Position numbers and translations under genes: made by a program. From UBA3478 sp036782715 (GTDB lineage: Bacteria; Bacteroidota; Bacteroidia; Flavobacteriales; Flavobacteriaceae), in NCBI GenBank assembly GCA_036782715.1, contig DAIPYN010000019.1, forward strand, positions 1 to 33,035: a DNA stretch of 33,035 bases, given 5' to 3'. Of the stretch, positions 1 to 7,236 are shown in pieces (the stretch's first letter is position 1; the number at the start of each line of letters is the position of its first letter). The notes beneath the pieces were generated by a model that was given only the letters and a program-made list of their open reading frames with translations, did no database searches and had not been told where the DNA came from.

Positions 1-62
1 AGTTGGTTCAGAGCACCTGCCTTACAAGCAGGGGGTCACTGGTTCGAATCCAGTAGGGCCCA
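1..62 (+). tRNA. tRNA-Val(TAC), 5' end cut by window edge
   Basis: The anticodon stem CCTGC/GCAGG encloses a seven-base loop at 21-27 with anticodon TAC at 23-25, which reads valine codons. The T arm is ACTGG, loop TTCGAAT, CCAGT. The 3' acceptor strand AGGGCCC ends at 61 with discriminator A at 62. CCA is not encoded, so it would be added by the nucleotidyltransferase. The 5' acceptor strand and the start of the D arm lie outside the window, so this is a boundary truncation and not a pseudogene. Confidence 0.93.
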
Positions 63-72
63 CATCAAGCAG

Positions 73-103
73 AAAATCCATGTCTTAAGGCATGGATTTT
101 TTT
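73..103 (+). terminator. rho-independent terminator after tRNA-Val
   Basis: An inverted repeat AAAATCCATG / CATGGATTTT (73-82 and 91-100) with an 8-base spacer is followed by further T residues. It sits just after the tRNA and before the next open reading frame, so it most likely ends the tRNA transcript. Confidence 0.8.
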
Positions 104-138
104 ATTTCGTAAATTTCCATTCCTTCAAAGATTTATAA

Positions 139-459
139 ATGAAAAAACTGTTTTTATTCTTCTGCCTACTCGGTGTGGCTTGGCCTTATTATCATATCGT
201 TCTGTTTATGGAAGCTAACGACTGGAGTTGGTCAACTGCTTTGTTTTTTGAACAGATCAATGCGAATGAAGGGATGAAAATTTTAAATGCCGATCTCACC
301 GTTGCGGCGACTACCTTTTTAATCTTTCTTATTTATTTGCTCTTTAAAAAGAGTATAACCAGTATTCAATTCTTTAAATACCTGGGAGCTTTGTTTCTTG
401 TGGGATTTTCGCTTGCCCTTCCGCTATATCTCTATGAGCATTATGAACGTTTTGAATAA
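139..459 (+). CDS. DUF2834-like small membrane protein
   Basis: A 106-residue hydrophobic protein with an N-terminal membrane segment (about 3-23) followed by a loop rich in W, N and E, then two further segments at about 50-69 and 80-99. Length, the early 'PYY' after the first helix, the 'ADLTVAATTF' segment and the 'GLPL/ALPLYLYE'-like end resemble the DUF2834 family, whose function is unknown. It would sit in the inner membrane. It begins 35 bases after the tRNA terminator; a weak -7-like element TAAATTTC lies at 110-117. Its 3' end overlaps the next gene by 17 bases, which suggests cotranscription. The family assignment is from memory of the pattern and moderately sure. Confidence 0.75.
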   Translation: MKKLFLFFCLLGVAWPYYHIVLFMEANDWSWSTALFFEQINANEGMKILNADLTVAATTFLIFLIYLLFKKSITSIQFFKYLGALFLVGFSLALPLYLYEHYERFE

Positions 460-1027
460 ACTACTTAAAGGGTTTTTAATACTCGTTTTTACAACAAGTT
501 TATCCTCTTGCTTAAAAGAAAATAATCTATCTAATTCTCAAATAGATGAATTAGAGGGCCGTTGGCAATTACAACAGGTTTCTTGTTTTTGTTATTTCGA
601 GGATTACGATTTTACGGTGAATGAACTATGGATATCGGCTAAAAGCAGTGTGATACTTTCAAGAAACCAGAATGGACAACCACTAGGTATCACTGATAAT
701 GAGATCGTAACTCCTATTCGAGTTCGAAATAGTGAACTTACCGATCTCATATCAAATAGAAGTTACACCTTTGATCTGGATGGGGATGTTTTGAATATTC
801 ATTACATCGATAACCCTCAGATTGCCGATGATGAAATCAGCTATTCCTACAGGCGTATTACTGAGGATTGTATCGTTTGGGATGAATTTAATTTAGAGCT
901 CGCTTGTCCTGAAATTTATAGGCCCGTTTGTGGTTGCGATGGATTCTCTTACTCTAATGCTTGTGAAGCTTCTCGCTTTGGAGTGAGTGTAGATTACGAG
1001 GGAACGTGCTCGGGTTCAATTTTTTAA
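443..1027 (+). CDS. lipoprotein with C-terminal Kazal-type inhibitor domain
   Basis: 194 residues from the ATG at 443; ATGs at 398 and 434 are in frame, but only the later ones place a signal peptide at the start. The hydrophobic stretch 8-20 ends in the lipobox LSSC with lipidated Cys23, followed by K and E, which partly resembles the flavobacterial lipoprotein surface-export signal. Residues about 38-140 look like a lipocalin-like beta domain ('LEGRWQLQQVSC'). Residues about 155-189 form a Kazal domain: six cysteines with spacing CPEIYRPVCGCDG, then SYSNAC and EGTC. Kazal domains bind and inhibit serine proteases. It is likely anchored in the outer membrane, perhaps facing out; the target is unknown. 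The gene overlaps the preceding gene by 17 bases. Confidence 0.85.
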   Translation: MNVLNKLLKGFLILVFTTSLSSCLKENNLSNSQIDELEGRWQLQQVSCFCYFEDYDFTVNELWISAKSSVILSRNQNGQPLGITDNEIVTPIRVRNSELTDLISNRSYTFDLDGDVLNIHYIDNPQIADDEISYSYRRITEDCIVWDEFNLELACPEIYRPVCGCDGFSYSNACEASRFGVSVDYEGTCSGSIF

Positions 1028-1035
1028 TCTTTACA

Positions 1036-1236
1036 ATGAAAAAGTCATTTATATATTCTGTGGTTAGCCTTTTAGTCATTGGTTTAGGACTTTCTTTACT
1101 AGGTGAAGCCATTATTAGCAAATGGAATAATTCTTCGAATTGGTTTTGGCTAGGGACCGTAGCTCTTGTGGTTTGTAATACTGGTTTTTCTTTACTCGGA
1201 CGTGCAGTCATCGAGAAAATTAGAGACCAGAAATAG
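1036..1236 (+). CDS. small two-helix membrane protein, unknown function
   Basis: I do not recognise a family. The 66-residue product from the ATG at 1036 (preferred over the in-frame ATG at 1006, which overlaps the lipoprotein gene) has two hydrophobic segments at about 5-25 and 34-55. Both contain a similar GLSLLG/GFSLLG motif followed by A-I or A-V and a charged residue, which suggests an internal duplication of a helix unit. The C-terminus is basic (EKIRDQK). It lies 8 bases after the Kazal lipoprotein gene and 6 bases before the symporter-acyltransferase fusion, so it is probably cotranscribed with them. It could be an accessory subunit of a neighbour, but the sequence does not show this. 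Confidence 0.65.
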   Translation: MKKSFIYSVVSLLVIGLGLSLLGEAIISKWNNSSNWFWLGTVALVVCNTGFSLLGRAVIEKIRDQK

Positions 1237-1242
1237 ACTGGT

Positions 1243-3063
1243 ATGATCGATCAGATACAAATCAATTTCGATAGTGACTCCTTATGGACTTTGAATCTAG
1301 CCTTAGCGCTAGTAATGTATGGTATAGCCTTAGATATCGAGGTGAAACAATTTAAGGAGCTGTTTCGAACTCCAAAATTGGTTTTGGCTGGCCTACTTAG
1401 TCAGTTTGTCTTACTACCGGCTCTTACTTACCTTTTTGTTTTATGGATAAAGCCTGCACCTAGTGTCGCTCTCGGATTGTTTTTAGTTGCAGCCTGCCCT
1501 GGAGGTAATGTCTCTAATTTCATGAGTCATTTAGCGAAGGCAAATACGGCTCTTTCAATCACCCTTACGGCTTTTGCTACTTTATTGTCAGTGATTATGA
1601 CCCCACTAAATTTTCAGTGGTATGCTTCGCTATATGAACCGTCGGCTTCGCTTTTAAGAACGATTTCAGTGGAACCTAGCGATCTATTTAAAGTAATTGG
1701 ACTCCTTCTCGCACTCCCTCTAGCTTTAGGACTCTATACTCGATACCAATTCAAGTCGATTGCCACACGTCTCGAAAAGATTCTTAAACCTCTGTCATTA
1801 CTTCTATTTATCGCTCTGGTAGCGATAGCCTTGGCCTCGAATTGGGAAACGTTTCGAAAATATGCTACCCAGTTTGCTGATTTAGTGATTGTTCATAACA
1901 CTCTAGCGATTTTGTTAGGATTTACGACAGCGGTTGTCTTGGGACTAGACCGATACTCACGCCGAAGTATCGCTATAGAAACGGGCATTCAGAATTCGGG
2001 TCTTGGATTACTCCTTATTTTCACCTTTTTCGATGGCCTAGGTGGCATGGCAGTTATAGCGGCTTTGTGGGGCGTATGGCATCTTATCTCTGGTCTTTTT
2101 CTTGGCTTGTTTTGGGGGGTGCTTCAGTATCGTATTCGCCCTCTTATTCGTTCATTGGTTGTAGCTATTGTGCGAGGTTTGTTGTACCTAAATTTTAAAA
2201 AGATTGAAATACATGGGCTTGAGAATATCCCTAGAGGTAGAGTGATTTTCGTTGGTAATCACCAAAATGGGCTCATCGACCCACTTTTGATTGCGGCTTT
2301 TAACCAGCGGTCGACTACCTTTTATACAAGGGCAAGTGTTTTCAAAAATCCGACAGTTTCAAAAGCTCTTCATTATCTAGGCTTGCTTCCGATTTTTCGT
2401 TTCAGAGATGGTGGGCGAAATCTTCGAAATAACATTGAATTATTTGAAAAAGGAGCCGATGCACTAATAGGAGGAGAGGCCATTGCGCTTTTTCCTGAAG
2501 GTAATCACGGTGCTGAACGTCGTATACGACCGCTCAAGAAAGGAGTGATTCGCCTTCTTGAAACGATCTATCAAAAAGACGCTCGTGAAGAAGTGTTTTT
2601 AGTGCCCGTAGGCTTTAATTATGAACGACTAGAGCAATTTAAGGATAAGGTTTCTGTAAGATTTGGATCGCCAATTAGCTCATTTGATTTACTGAACAAA
2701 GAGGGTCTTGTAGATTTAGGATTGCTGGATTCAATTCACCAAAGTTTAAAAACCTTAACTACTCATATTGAAGGCTCTTATGAGTTGAAAATTAAATACC
2801 TTGAAAAATCACAGGTGAATTGGTTAGACCCTGATGAGGTGTATAGAGTACTCGAAAATTTTCCGAAAGTCAAGGCTGCAAATATTTCACCCATATCTTC
2901 GAATACTTATGTATTCTCTTGGCCAGTGGTTTTTTTCTGGCGTACATACCTGTTGCCAAAAATTGATGAGGTTGAATTCATAACAACCCTACGATACGCT
3001 TACATCGGTGTGCTAGCTTTTATCTGTATTATTATATGTATTTTGGGAGTGATATTTATTTAA
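1243..3063 (+). CDS. fusion: bile-acid:Na+ symporter family domain plus PlsC-type acyltransferase
   Basis: 606 residues with two domains in one frame. Residues about 10-295 form a complete BASS-family transporter with roughly nine or ten membrane helices and the signatures ACPGGNVSN (84-92) and IETGIQNSGLG (245-255), which form the sodium and substrate site in this family. Residues about 300-530 form a glycerolipid acyltransferase: the HX5D motif NHQNGLID (His340, Asp346) and FPEG (417-420), as in the Gpt2/Sct1-like branch, where five residues separate His and Asp. A last membrane segment lies at about 580-605. The transporter may import an organic anion and the acyltransferase acylates a glycerol phosphate or similar acceptor; a linked substrate is my inference. 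There is no stop or frame change between domains. Confidence 0.88.
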   Translation: MIDQIQINFDSDSLWTLNLALALVMYGIALDIEVKQFKELFRTPKLVLAGLLSQFVLLPALTYLFVLWIKPAPSVALGLFLVAACPGGNVSNFMSHLAKANTALSITLTAFATLLSVIMTPLNFQWYASLYEPSASLLRTISVEPSDLFKVIGLLLALPLALGLYTRYQFKSIATRLEKILKPLSLLLFIALVAIALASNWETFRKYATQFADLVIVHNTLAILLGFTTAVVLGLDRYSRRSIAIETGIQNSGLGLLLIFTFFDGLGGMAVIAALWGVWHLISGLFLGLFWGVLQYRIRPLIRSLVVAIVRGLLYLNFKKIEIHGLENIPRGRVIFVGNHQNGLIDPLLIAAFNQRSTTFYTRASVFKNPTVSKALHYLGLLPIFRFRDGGRNLRNNIELFEKGADALIGGEAIALFPEGNHGAERRIRPLKKGVIRLLETIYQKDAREEVFLVPVGFNYERLEQFKDKVSVRFGSPISSFDLLNKEGLVDLGLLDSIHQSLKTLTTHIEGSYELKIKYLEKSQVNWLDPDEVYRVLENFPKVKAANISPISSNTYVFSWPVVFFWRTYLLPKIDEVEFITTLRYAYIGVLAFICIIICILGVIFI

Positions 3064-3082
3064 TAGCCTAAAAACCGATCCT

Positions 3083-3415
3083 ATGGAAACCAAATCAGAA
3101 CATCAAATGTACTGCCATGAGTGTGGTAAGCTCGTAAGTAAGAATGCAGTGATTTGTCCTAATTGTGGAGTTGGATTTGGGAATTCTGCCAAATCAGGAT
3201 TTCCTTTAGATTCTCGATTCTTAGCTACTTTATTACTGTGTTGGTTTTTGGGAGTATTCGGTATTCATCGCTTTTATACCGGACACACCACGATCGGAAT
3301 TCTTCAGCTCATCACTCTAGGGGGCTGTGGAATATGGACCATCATAGACTTTATTCTTATCGTAACTGGAAACTTCAAGGATGCTCAAGGTCTTCCAATT
3401 CGTTCAGCAGTTTAG
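3083..3415 (+). CDS. zinc-ribbon and TM2-domain membrane protein
   Basis: 110 residues. The N-terminus carries a zinc ribbon with two CxxC pairs (Cys11, Cys14, Cys25, Cys28). Residues about 42-95 form a TM2 domain: a positively charged start, a helix 'LLCWFLGVFGIHRFYTG' and a second helix containing 'GGCGIWTIIDFILI'. TM2 proteins are inner-membrane proteins of unknown molecular function. The gene follows the fusion gene by 19 bases and overlaps the next gene by 35 bases in another frame, so the two are probably translated from one message. Confidence 0.88.
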   Translation: METKSEHQMYCHECGKLVSKNAVICPNCGVGFGNSAKSGFPLDSRFLATLLLCWFLGVFGIHRFYTGHTTIGILQLITLGGCGIWTIIDFILIVTGNFKDAQGLPIRSAV

Positions 3416-3689
3416 GCTACCGTTAGAAATCACCTTGCTTGGGCTCCTAGCGGGTTATCAGATTCTGGCCTTCTATCTAGCTGATCGTTTGGGCACTTCA
3501 ATAGCCATTCCCTGTCTTTTTACTTTGTTAACGGGTCATCATTGTTGGGGTTGCGGATTATCTAGAGCTTTATGGTCATTGGTTCAAGGAGACTTTTTAG
3601 GTGCCTATCACTATAATTCTGCCATTTATCTTGTCTTAGGATTTTTTGTTTTTAGAGGAGTTACGCGCTATCTATCTGGTAATCAATAA
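3381..3689 (+). CDS. DUF2752 family membrane protein
   Basis: 102 residues with membrane segments at about 15-33, 40-52 and 80-95. The motif CLFTLLTGHHCWGCGLSRA followed by 'LVQGDFLGAYHYNSA' is the core signature of DUF2752, whose function is unknown. The only in-frame ATG is at 3381, inside the end of the TM2 gene; a downstream non-ATG start cannot be excluded because the overlap of 35 bases is long. TM2 and DUF2752 genes side by side suggest a shared membrane role, but this is inference. Confidence 0.82.
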   Translation: MLKVFQFVQQFRLPLEITLLGLLAGYQILAFYLADRLGTSIAIPCLFTLLTGHHCWGCGLSRALWSLVQGDFLGAYHYNSAIYLVLGFFVFRGVTRYLSGNQ

Positions 3690-4032
3690 GTAAGTTGGCC
3701 TAAAAAAAATTCTCTTTTTTTCTTGAAAAAGTTAAATCCCATAACTTTTTAGTTAGTTTTGCTCAAAATTACAACCCTAGAGGTTGTAGCCTAGCGTTTT
3801 GAAATTAAATGTTCTGCTCGGGTCCAAGAGTGTTTTGAAGTTCGCTCAGAAGGCCGCATCAGGAATGGTGCTCCGAGCCATAGGCCAAACTTCAAGAGTA
3901 CAATCTTTTCTTCGCTCGCATAGGGTATGTTTAACCTATGCCGAGATTCATTCATTACAGATCTGAATAGTGTTGATGTGCGATTAAATCATCGCGAGAG
4001 TTTGACTTTTTCTACACTAATACTTATCTAAA
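3690..4032 (+). promoter_or_regulatory. 343-base non-coding region holding a structured leader of the polyamine operon
   Basis: No reading frame is supported here. A promoter at 3754-3761 puts the transcript start near 3768, right at a hairpin ACAACC/GGTTGT (3771-3776/3782-3787). Further helices: TTGAAGTT/AACTTCAA (3835-3842/3888-3895) enclosing GCTC/GAGC (3844-3847/3875-3878), GG/CC and GCATC/GGTGC (3856-3860/3867-3871); GCATAGG/CCTATGC (3918-3924/3935-3941) extended by CTC/GAG; and GCGAT/ATCGC (3980-3984/3991-3995). GCTCGG (3816-3821) can instead pair with CCGAGC (3873-3878), which excludes the GCTC/GAGC helix. No clear terminator separates it from the gene at 4033. It is either a cis-regulatory leader of about 265 bases or a separate small RNA; I recognise no known riboswitch. 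Confidence 0.6.
3754..3761 (+). promoter_or_regulatory. Bacteroidota -7 element TAGTTTTG of the polyamine operon
   Basis: TAGTTTTG matches the TAnnTTTG consensus. A TTA at 3732-3734 stands 19 bases upstream, where the -33 TTG element is expected. Transcription would begin about 7 bases downstream, just before the first hairpin of the leader. Confidence 0.6.
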
Positions 4033-5424
4033 ATGAAAACCAAATACATTGATCTAATCGATCAGACCTATTATTTCCCGCAAGAAGAGTTTGCGCTTAG
4101 AGACGACCATCTACTATTCCATGGCATTGAGCTTATGGATCTGGTTAAAGAGTATGGCTCGCCACTGAAATTTATGTATCTGCCTAAAATCACCGAAAAC
4201 ATTACACGTGCTAAAGGTTGGTTTGCAGATGCGATACATAAATACGACTACAAGGGTAATTATCATTATTGCTACTGTACCAAAAGTTCGCATTTCAGGC
4301 ATGTTATTGAACGTGCGCTTGATGCGGGGGTGTTTTTAGAAACTTCTTCAGGTTACGACTTGTCTATTGTTGAAACCCTATTAGATGAGGGTAAGATTAA
4401 GCCAGAAGACACTGTGGTCTGTAATGGGTTTAAGCAAGAGAATTACGTTGCTAAGATTGCTGATTTATTAGATCGTGACGCTGTGAGAGTGCTTCCTGTG
4501 CTAGATAACTTTGTTGAGATTGATCAGATTAAGGAAAAGACAAAAAAACCTTTTTCTGTAGGAATTCGTATTGCCTCTGAAGAGGAACCAAAATTTGAGT
4601 TTTATACCTCAAGGTTAGGAATCGGATACAAAAATATCGTTCCTTTTTACAAACAGTACATTAGAGATGACGAGCAAGTTTCACTGAAGATGCTCCATTT
4701 CTTCATTAACACCGGCATTCGCGACACCGCTTATTATTGGAATGAACTTCAGAAGTGTCTCAAAGTATACGTTGCTTTGAAGAAGATTTGTCCGAGTCTC
4801 GATTCACTCAATATCGGTGGAGGCTTTCCTGTTAAAAATTCGTTGGCTTTTAGTTATGACTATGCTTACATGGTTGATGAGATCGTCAATCAAATACGTA
4901 TTGCATGTGAGGAAGCTGAAGTTCCGGTCCCGGATATTTATACCGAGTTTGGAAGCTACACAGTTGGTGAAAGTGGAGGTACCATTTATAAAGTATTGTA
5001 TCAAAAGCAACAGAATGACCGTGAAAAATGGAACATGATTGATTCTTCGTTCATCACAACGATGCCAGATTCATGGGCCATCAACAAACGATTTATTATG
5101 CTAGCGCTGAACCGATGGTCAGACACTTACGAGAGAGTTCTCTTGGGAGGAGTGACCTGCGACAGTGATGACTATTACAATTCAGAACAGCACGTTAATG
5201 CGATTTATTTGCCTCGCTTTAGCAAGACCTATCCGCTATATATCGGATTCTTTAATACCGGTGCATACCAAGAAACCATTGGTGGGTTTGGGGGACTACA
5301 ACACTGTTTGATACCTCAGCCTAATTACGTTCTTATCGATCGCGATGAGAATGGAGAGATTACTACTAAACTTTTTAAAGGGCAGCAGACTGCCGACGAA
5401 TTCTTAAATCAATTAGGTTATTAA
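4033..5424 (+). CDS. speA: biosynthetic arginine decarboxylase (PLP, alanine-racemase fold)
   Basis: 463 residues. It decarboxylates arginine to agmatine in the cytosol, the first step of polyamine synthesis. The PLP lysine is Lys84 in YCYCTKSSH, the glycine-rich phosphate loop is NIGGGFP (Gly262-264), and the catalytic cysteine of fold-III decarboxylases is Cys376 in TCDSDD. 'TGAYQETIGGFGG' near the C-terminus fits the dimer-interface active site. The family alone allows other basic amino acid or carboxy-polyamine substrates; the agmatinase one base downstream makes arginine by far the best choice. The form is shorter than the E. coli SpeA and typical of Bacteroidota. The gene follows the long structured leader. 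Confidence 0.88.
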   Translation: MKTKYIDLIDQTYYFPQEEFALRDDHLLFHGIELMDLVKEYGSPLKFMYLPKITENITRAKGWFADAIHKYDYKGNYHYCYCTKSSHFRHVIERALDAGVFLETSSGYDLSIVETLLDEGKIKPEDTVVCNGFKQENYVAKIADLLDRDAVRVLPVLDNFVEIDQIKEKTKKPFSVGIRIASEEEPKFEFYTSRLGIGYKNIVPFYKQYIRDDEQVSLKMLHFFINTGIRDTAYYWNELQKCLKVYVALKKICPSLDSLNIGGGFPVKNSLAFSYDYAYMVDEIVNQIRIACEEAEVPVPDIYTEFGSYTVGESGGTIYKVLYQKQQNDREKWNMIDSSFITTMPDSWAINKRFIMLALNRWSDTYERVLLGGVTCDSDDYYNSEQHVNAIYLPRFSKTYPLYIGFFNTGAYQETIGGFGGLQHCLIPQPNYVLIDRDENGEITTKLFKGQQTADEFLNQLGY

Positions 5425-5425
5425 A

Positions 5426-6280
5426 ATGAAAACATTCGCTGGAATACCCGCCGAATACGCTGGCGCAGATCGCGCTAAAGTAACCCTAATACCTGTTGCT
5501 TATGACGGCACGAGTACTTGGGGTAAAGGAGCCGATAAGGGCCCTGCAGCCTTTTTAGATGCTGCCGAAAATATGGAACTCTATGATATAGAGACCGAAA
5601 CAGAAGTCTATAAACAAGGTATTTACTTGCACGAGACTTTAGAAGGCTTCACTACACCTGACGCCATGGTTGAAAAAGTTTATGCCAAGGTGAAGGACCA
5701 GTACGGACGAGGAAAGTTAGTTTCTCTTGTTGGTGGTGAACATTCAATTTCAATCGGTGCAATTAGAGCAACTGCTCATTATTTCGGAGATGTAACTGTG
5801 GTTCAGTTAGATGCTCATGCTGATTTAAGAGATGAATATGAAGGCACTCCTTATAATCATGCTTGCGCCCTTTACGAAGCTCAGCAAACGACTAACTTAA
5901 TTCAAGTAGGTATTCGTTCTATGGATAAGCTTGAGGCTCAACGTGTTGATCCGGAACGCATGTTCTATGCTCATGAACTAGAGAGTGATGAGTATTGGAT
6001 GGACAAAGCCATCGACCTTATGGGAGATAAGGTCTACATCACCATTGATTTAGATGCTTTTGATCCTTCTCTAGTACCTGCCACAGGTACTCCAGAACCA
6101 GGTGGTTTGTTGTGGTACGAGACACTTCACTTTTTACAGCGAATTATCACTGAAAAAACCATGGTTGGCTTTGATATTGTTGAGTTGTGTCCGAATGGTG
6201 ATTCAGGCTCACAAGCATCTAGCTTTTTAGCAGCTAAGCTGTATTACAAAATACTTTCTTATCACTTTAATCAAGAATAA
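5426..6280 (+). CDS. speB: agmatinase (ureohydrolase family)
   Basis: 284 residues. It hydrolyses agmatine to putrescine and urea with a binuclear manganese centre. The metal ligands of the arginase family are present: His106 in GGEHS, Asp129, His131 and Asp133 in DAHAD, and Asp208 and Asp210 in ITIDLDAFDP. The spacing to the decarboxylase gene is one base, and its stop TAA overlaps the next start in TAATG, which points to translational coupling. Arginase or formiminoglutamase activity is possible from the family alone, but the operon supports agmatine as substrate. Confidence 0.9.
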   Translation: MKTFAGIPAEYAGADRAKVTLIPVAYDGTSTWGKGADKGPAAFLDAAENMELYDIETETEVYKQGIYLHETLEGFTTPDAMVEKVYAKVKDQYGRGKLVSLVGGEHSISIGAIRATAHYFGDVTVVQLDAHADLRDEYEGTPYNHACALYEAQQTTNLIQVGIRSMDKLEAQRVDPERMFYAHELESDEYWMDKAIDLMGDKVYITIDLDAFDPSLVPATGTPEPGGLLWYETLHFLQRIITEKTMVGFDIVELCPNGDSGSQASSFLAAKLYYKILSYHFNQE

Positions 6281-7236
6281 TGCACATTTCAAATTTTTTA
6301 GAATCTCATTATTTACACTTTAATGCTGCTGCCCTTGTGGATGCGGCAAAGGGGTACAAGCAACAGCTTGAACAAGGAAATAAGATGTTAGTTTCTTTGG
6401 CAGGTGCTATGAGTACTGCCGAATTAGGGAAGAGTTTATCTCCCATGATTAATGAAGATAAGATTCACATTATCTCTTGTACCGGGGCGAATCTTGAAGA
6501 GGATGTAATGAATCTCGTTGCTCACAATCACTACAAGCGTATTCCTCATTATAGAGACCTTACGCCTGTGGAAGAAAGAGAGCTTTTAGATCAAGGGTTA
6601 AACCGCGTTACCGACACCTGTATTCCTGAAGAGGAGGCTTTTCGAGTGCTTCAAAAGCACATGTTTGAGCTTTGGAAAGCTGCTGAGGAAAAAGGAGAAC
6701 GTTATTTTCCGCATGAGTTCTTATATCAGTTACTGAACTCGGGTGCGCTTGAAGAGGCTTATCAAATTGATCCCAAAGATTCATGGATGATTCAGGCTGC
6801 TAAGAAAAACCTTCCGATGGTTGTTCCAGGATGGGAAGACTCAACTATGGGAAATATCTTCGCTAGCTATGTGATCAAAGGAGAATTAAAAGCTTCTACC
6901 GTGAAGTCTGGAATCGAGTACATGACGTATTTAGCAGATTGGTACAAAAATCAATCTCAAGTAGGTTTCTTCCAGATCGGAGGAGGTATTGCCGGAGACT
7001 TCCCAATTTGCGTGGTACCGATGTTGTATCAAGATCTTGAGTTAGATCAAACTCCTTTCTGGAGTTATTTCTGCCAGATTAGTGACTCAACGACTAGTTA
7101 TGGATCCTATTCAGGGGCGGTTCCTAACGAGAAAATTACTTGGGGTAAACTCGATATTGATACTCCTAAGTTTATTATTGAATCAGATGCGACTATTGTT
7201 GCACCTTTAGTTTTTGCTTATATCCTAGGTTACTGA
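6280..7236 (+). CDS. deoxyhypusine-synthase-like protein, probable polyamine aminobutyltransferase
   Basis: 318 residues of the deoxyhypusine synthase family (NAD-dependent, Rossmann-like). The motif ITWGKLDID places the lysine that forms the enzyme-substrate imine in true DHS at Lys290, and 'GGGIAGDFPICVVPML' and the end 'ESDATIVAPLVFAYILG' are family features. Bacteria lack the DHS substrate eIF5A. Relatives act as homospermidine synthases, moving an aminobutyl group from one polyamine to putrescine. Its place directly after the arginine decarboxylase and agmatinase genes supports a role on putrescine. Homospermidine is reported as a major polyamine of flavobacteria. The exact reaction is inferred. 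Confidence 0.85.
   Translation: MHISNFLESHYLHFNAAALVDAAKGYKQQLEQGNKMLVSLAGAMSTAELGKSLSPMINEDKIHIISCTGANLEEDVMNLVAHNHYKRIPHYRDLTPVEERELLDQGLNRVTDTCIPEEEAFRVLQKHMFELWKAAEEKGERYFPHEFLYQLLNSGALEEAYQIDPKDSWMIQAAKKNLPMVVPGWEDSTMGNIFASYVIKGELKASTVKSGIEYMTYLADWYKNQSQVGFFQIGGGIAGDFPICVVPMLYQDLELDQTPFWSYFCQISDSTTSYGSYSGAVPNEKITWGKLDIDTPKFIIESDATIVAPLVFAYILGY

Noticed and set aside
1..62. Possible tRNA pseudogene or phage attachment fragment
   Set aside because: The missing part is only due to the window edge; the visible arms pair normally, and no integrase or duplicated tRNA end is present downstream.
398..442. N-terminal extension of the Kazal lipoprotein
   Set aside because: Starting at 398 would bury the signal peptide behind 15 residues and lengthen the overlap with the previous gene; the ATG at 443 gives a normal lipoprotein signal.
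3690..4032. SRP RNA, RNase P RNA or tmRNA in the long spacer
   Set aside because: The hallmark conserved loops of these RNAs were not found, and the stretch is followed directly by the speA start.
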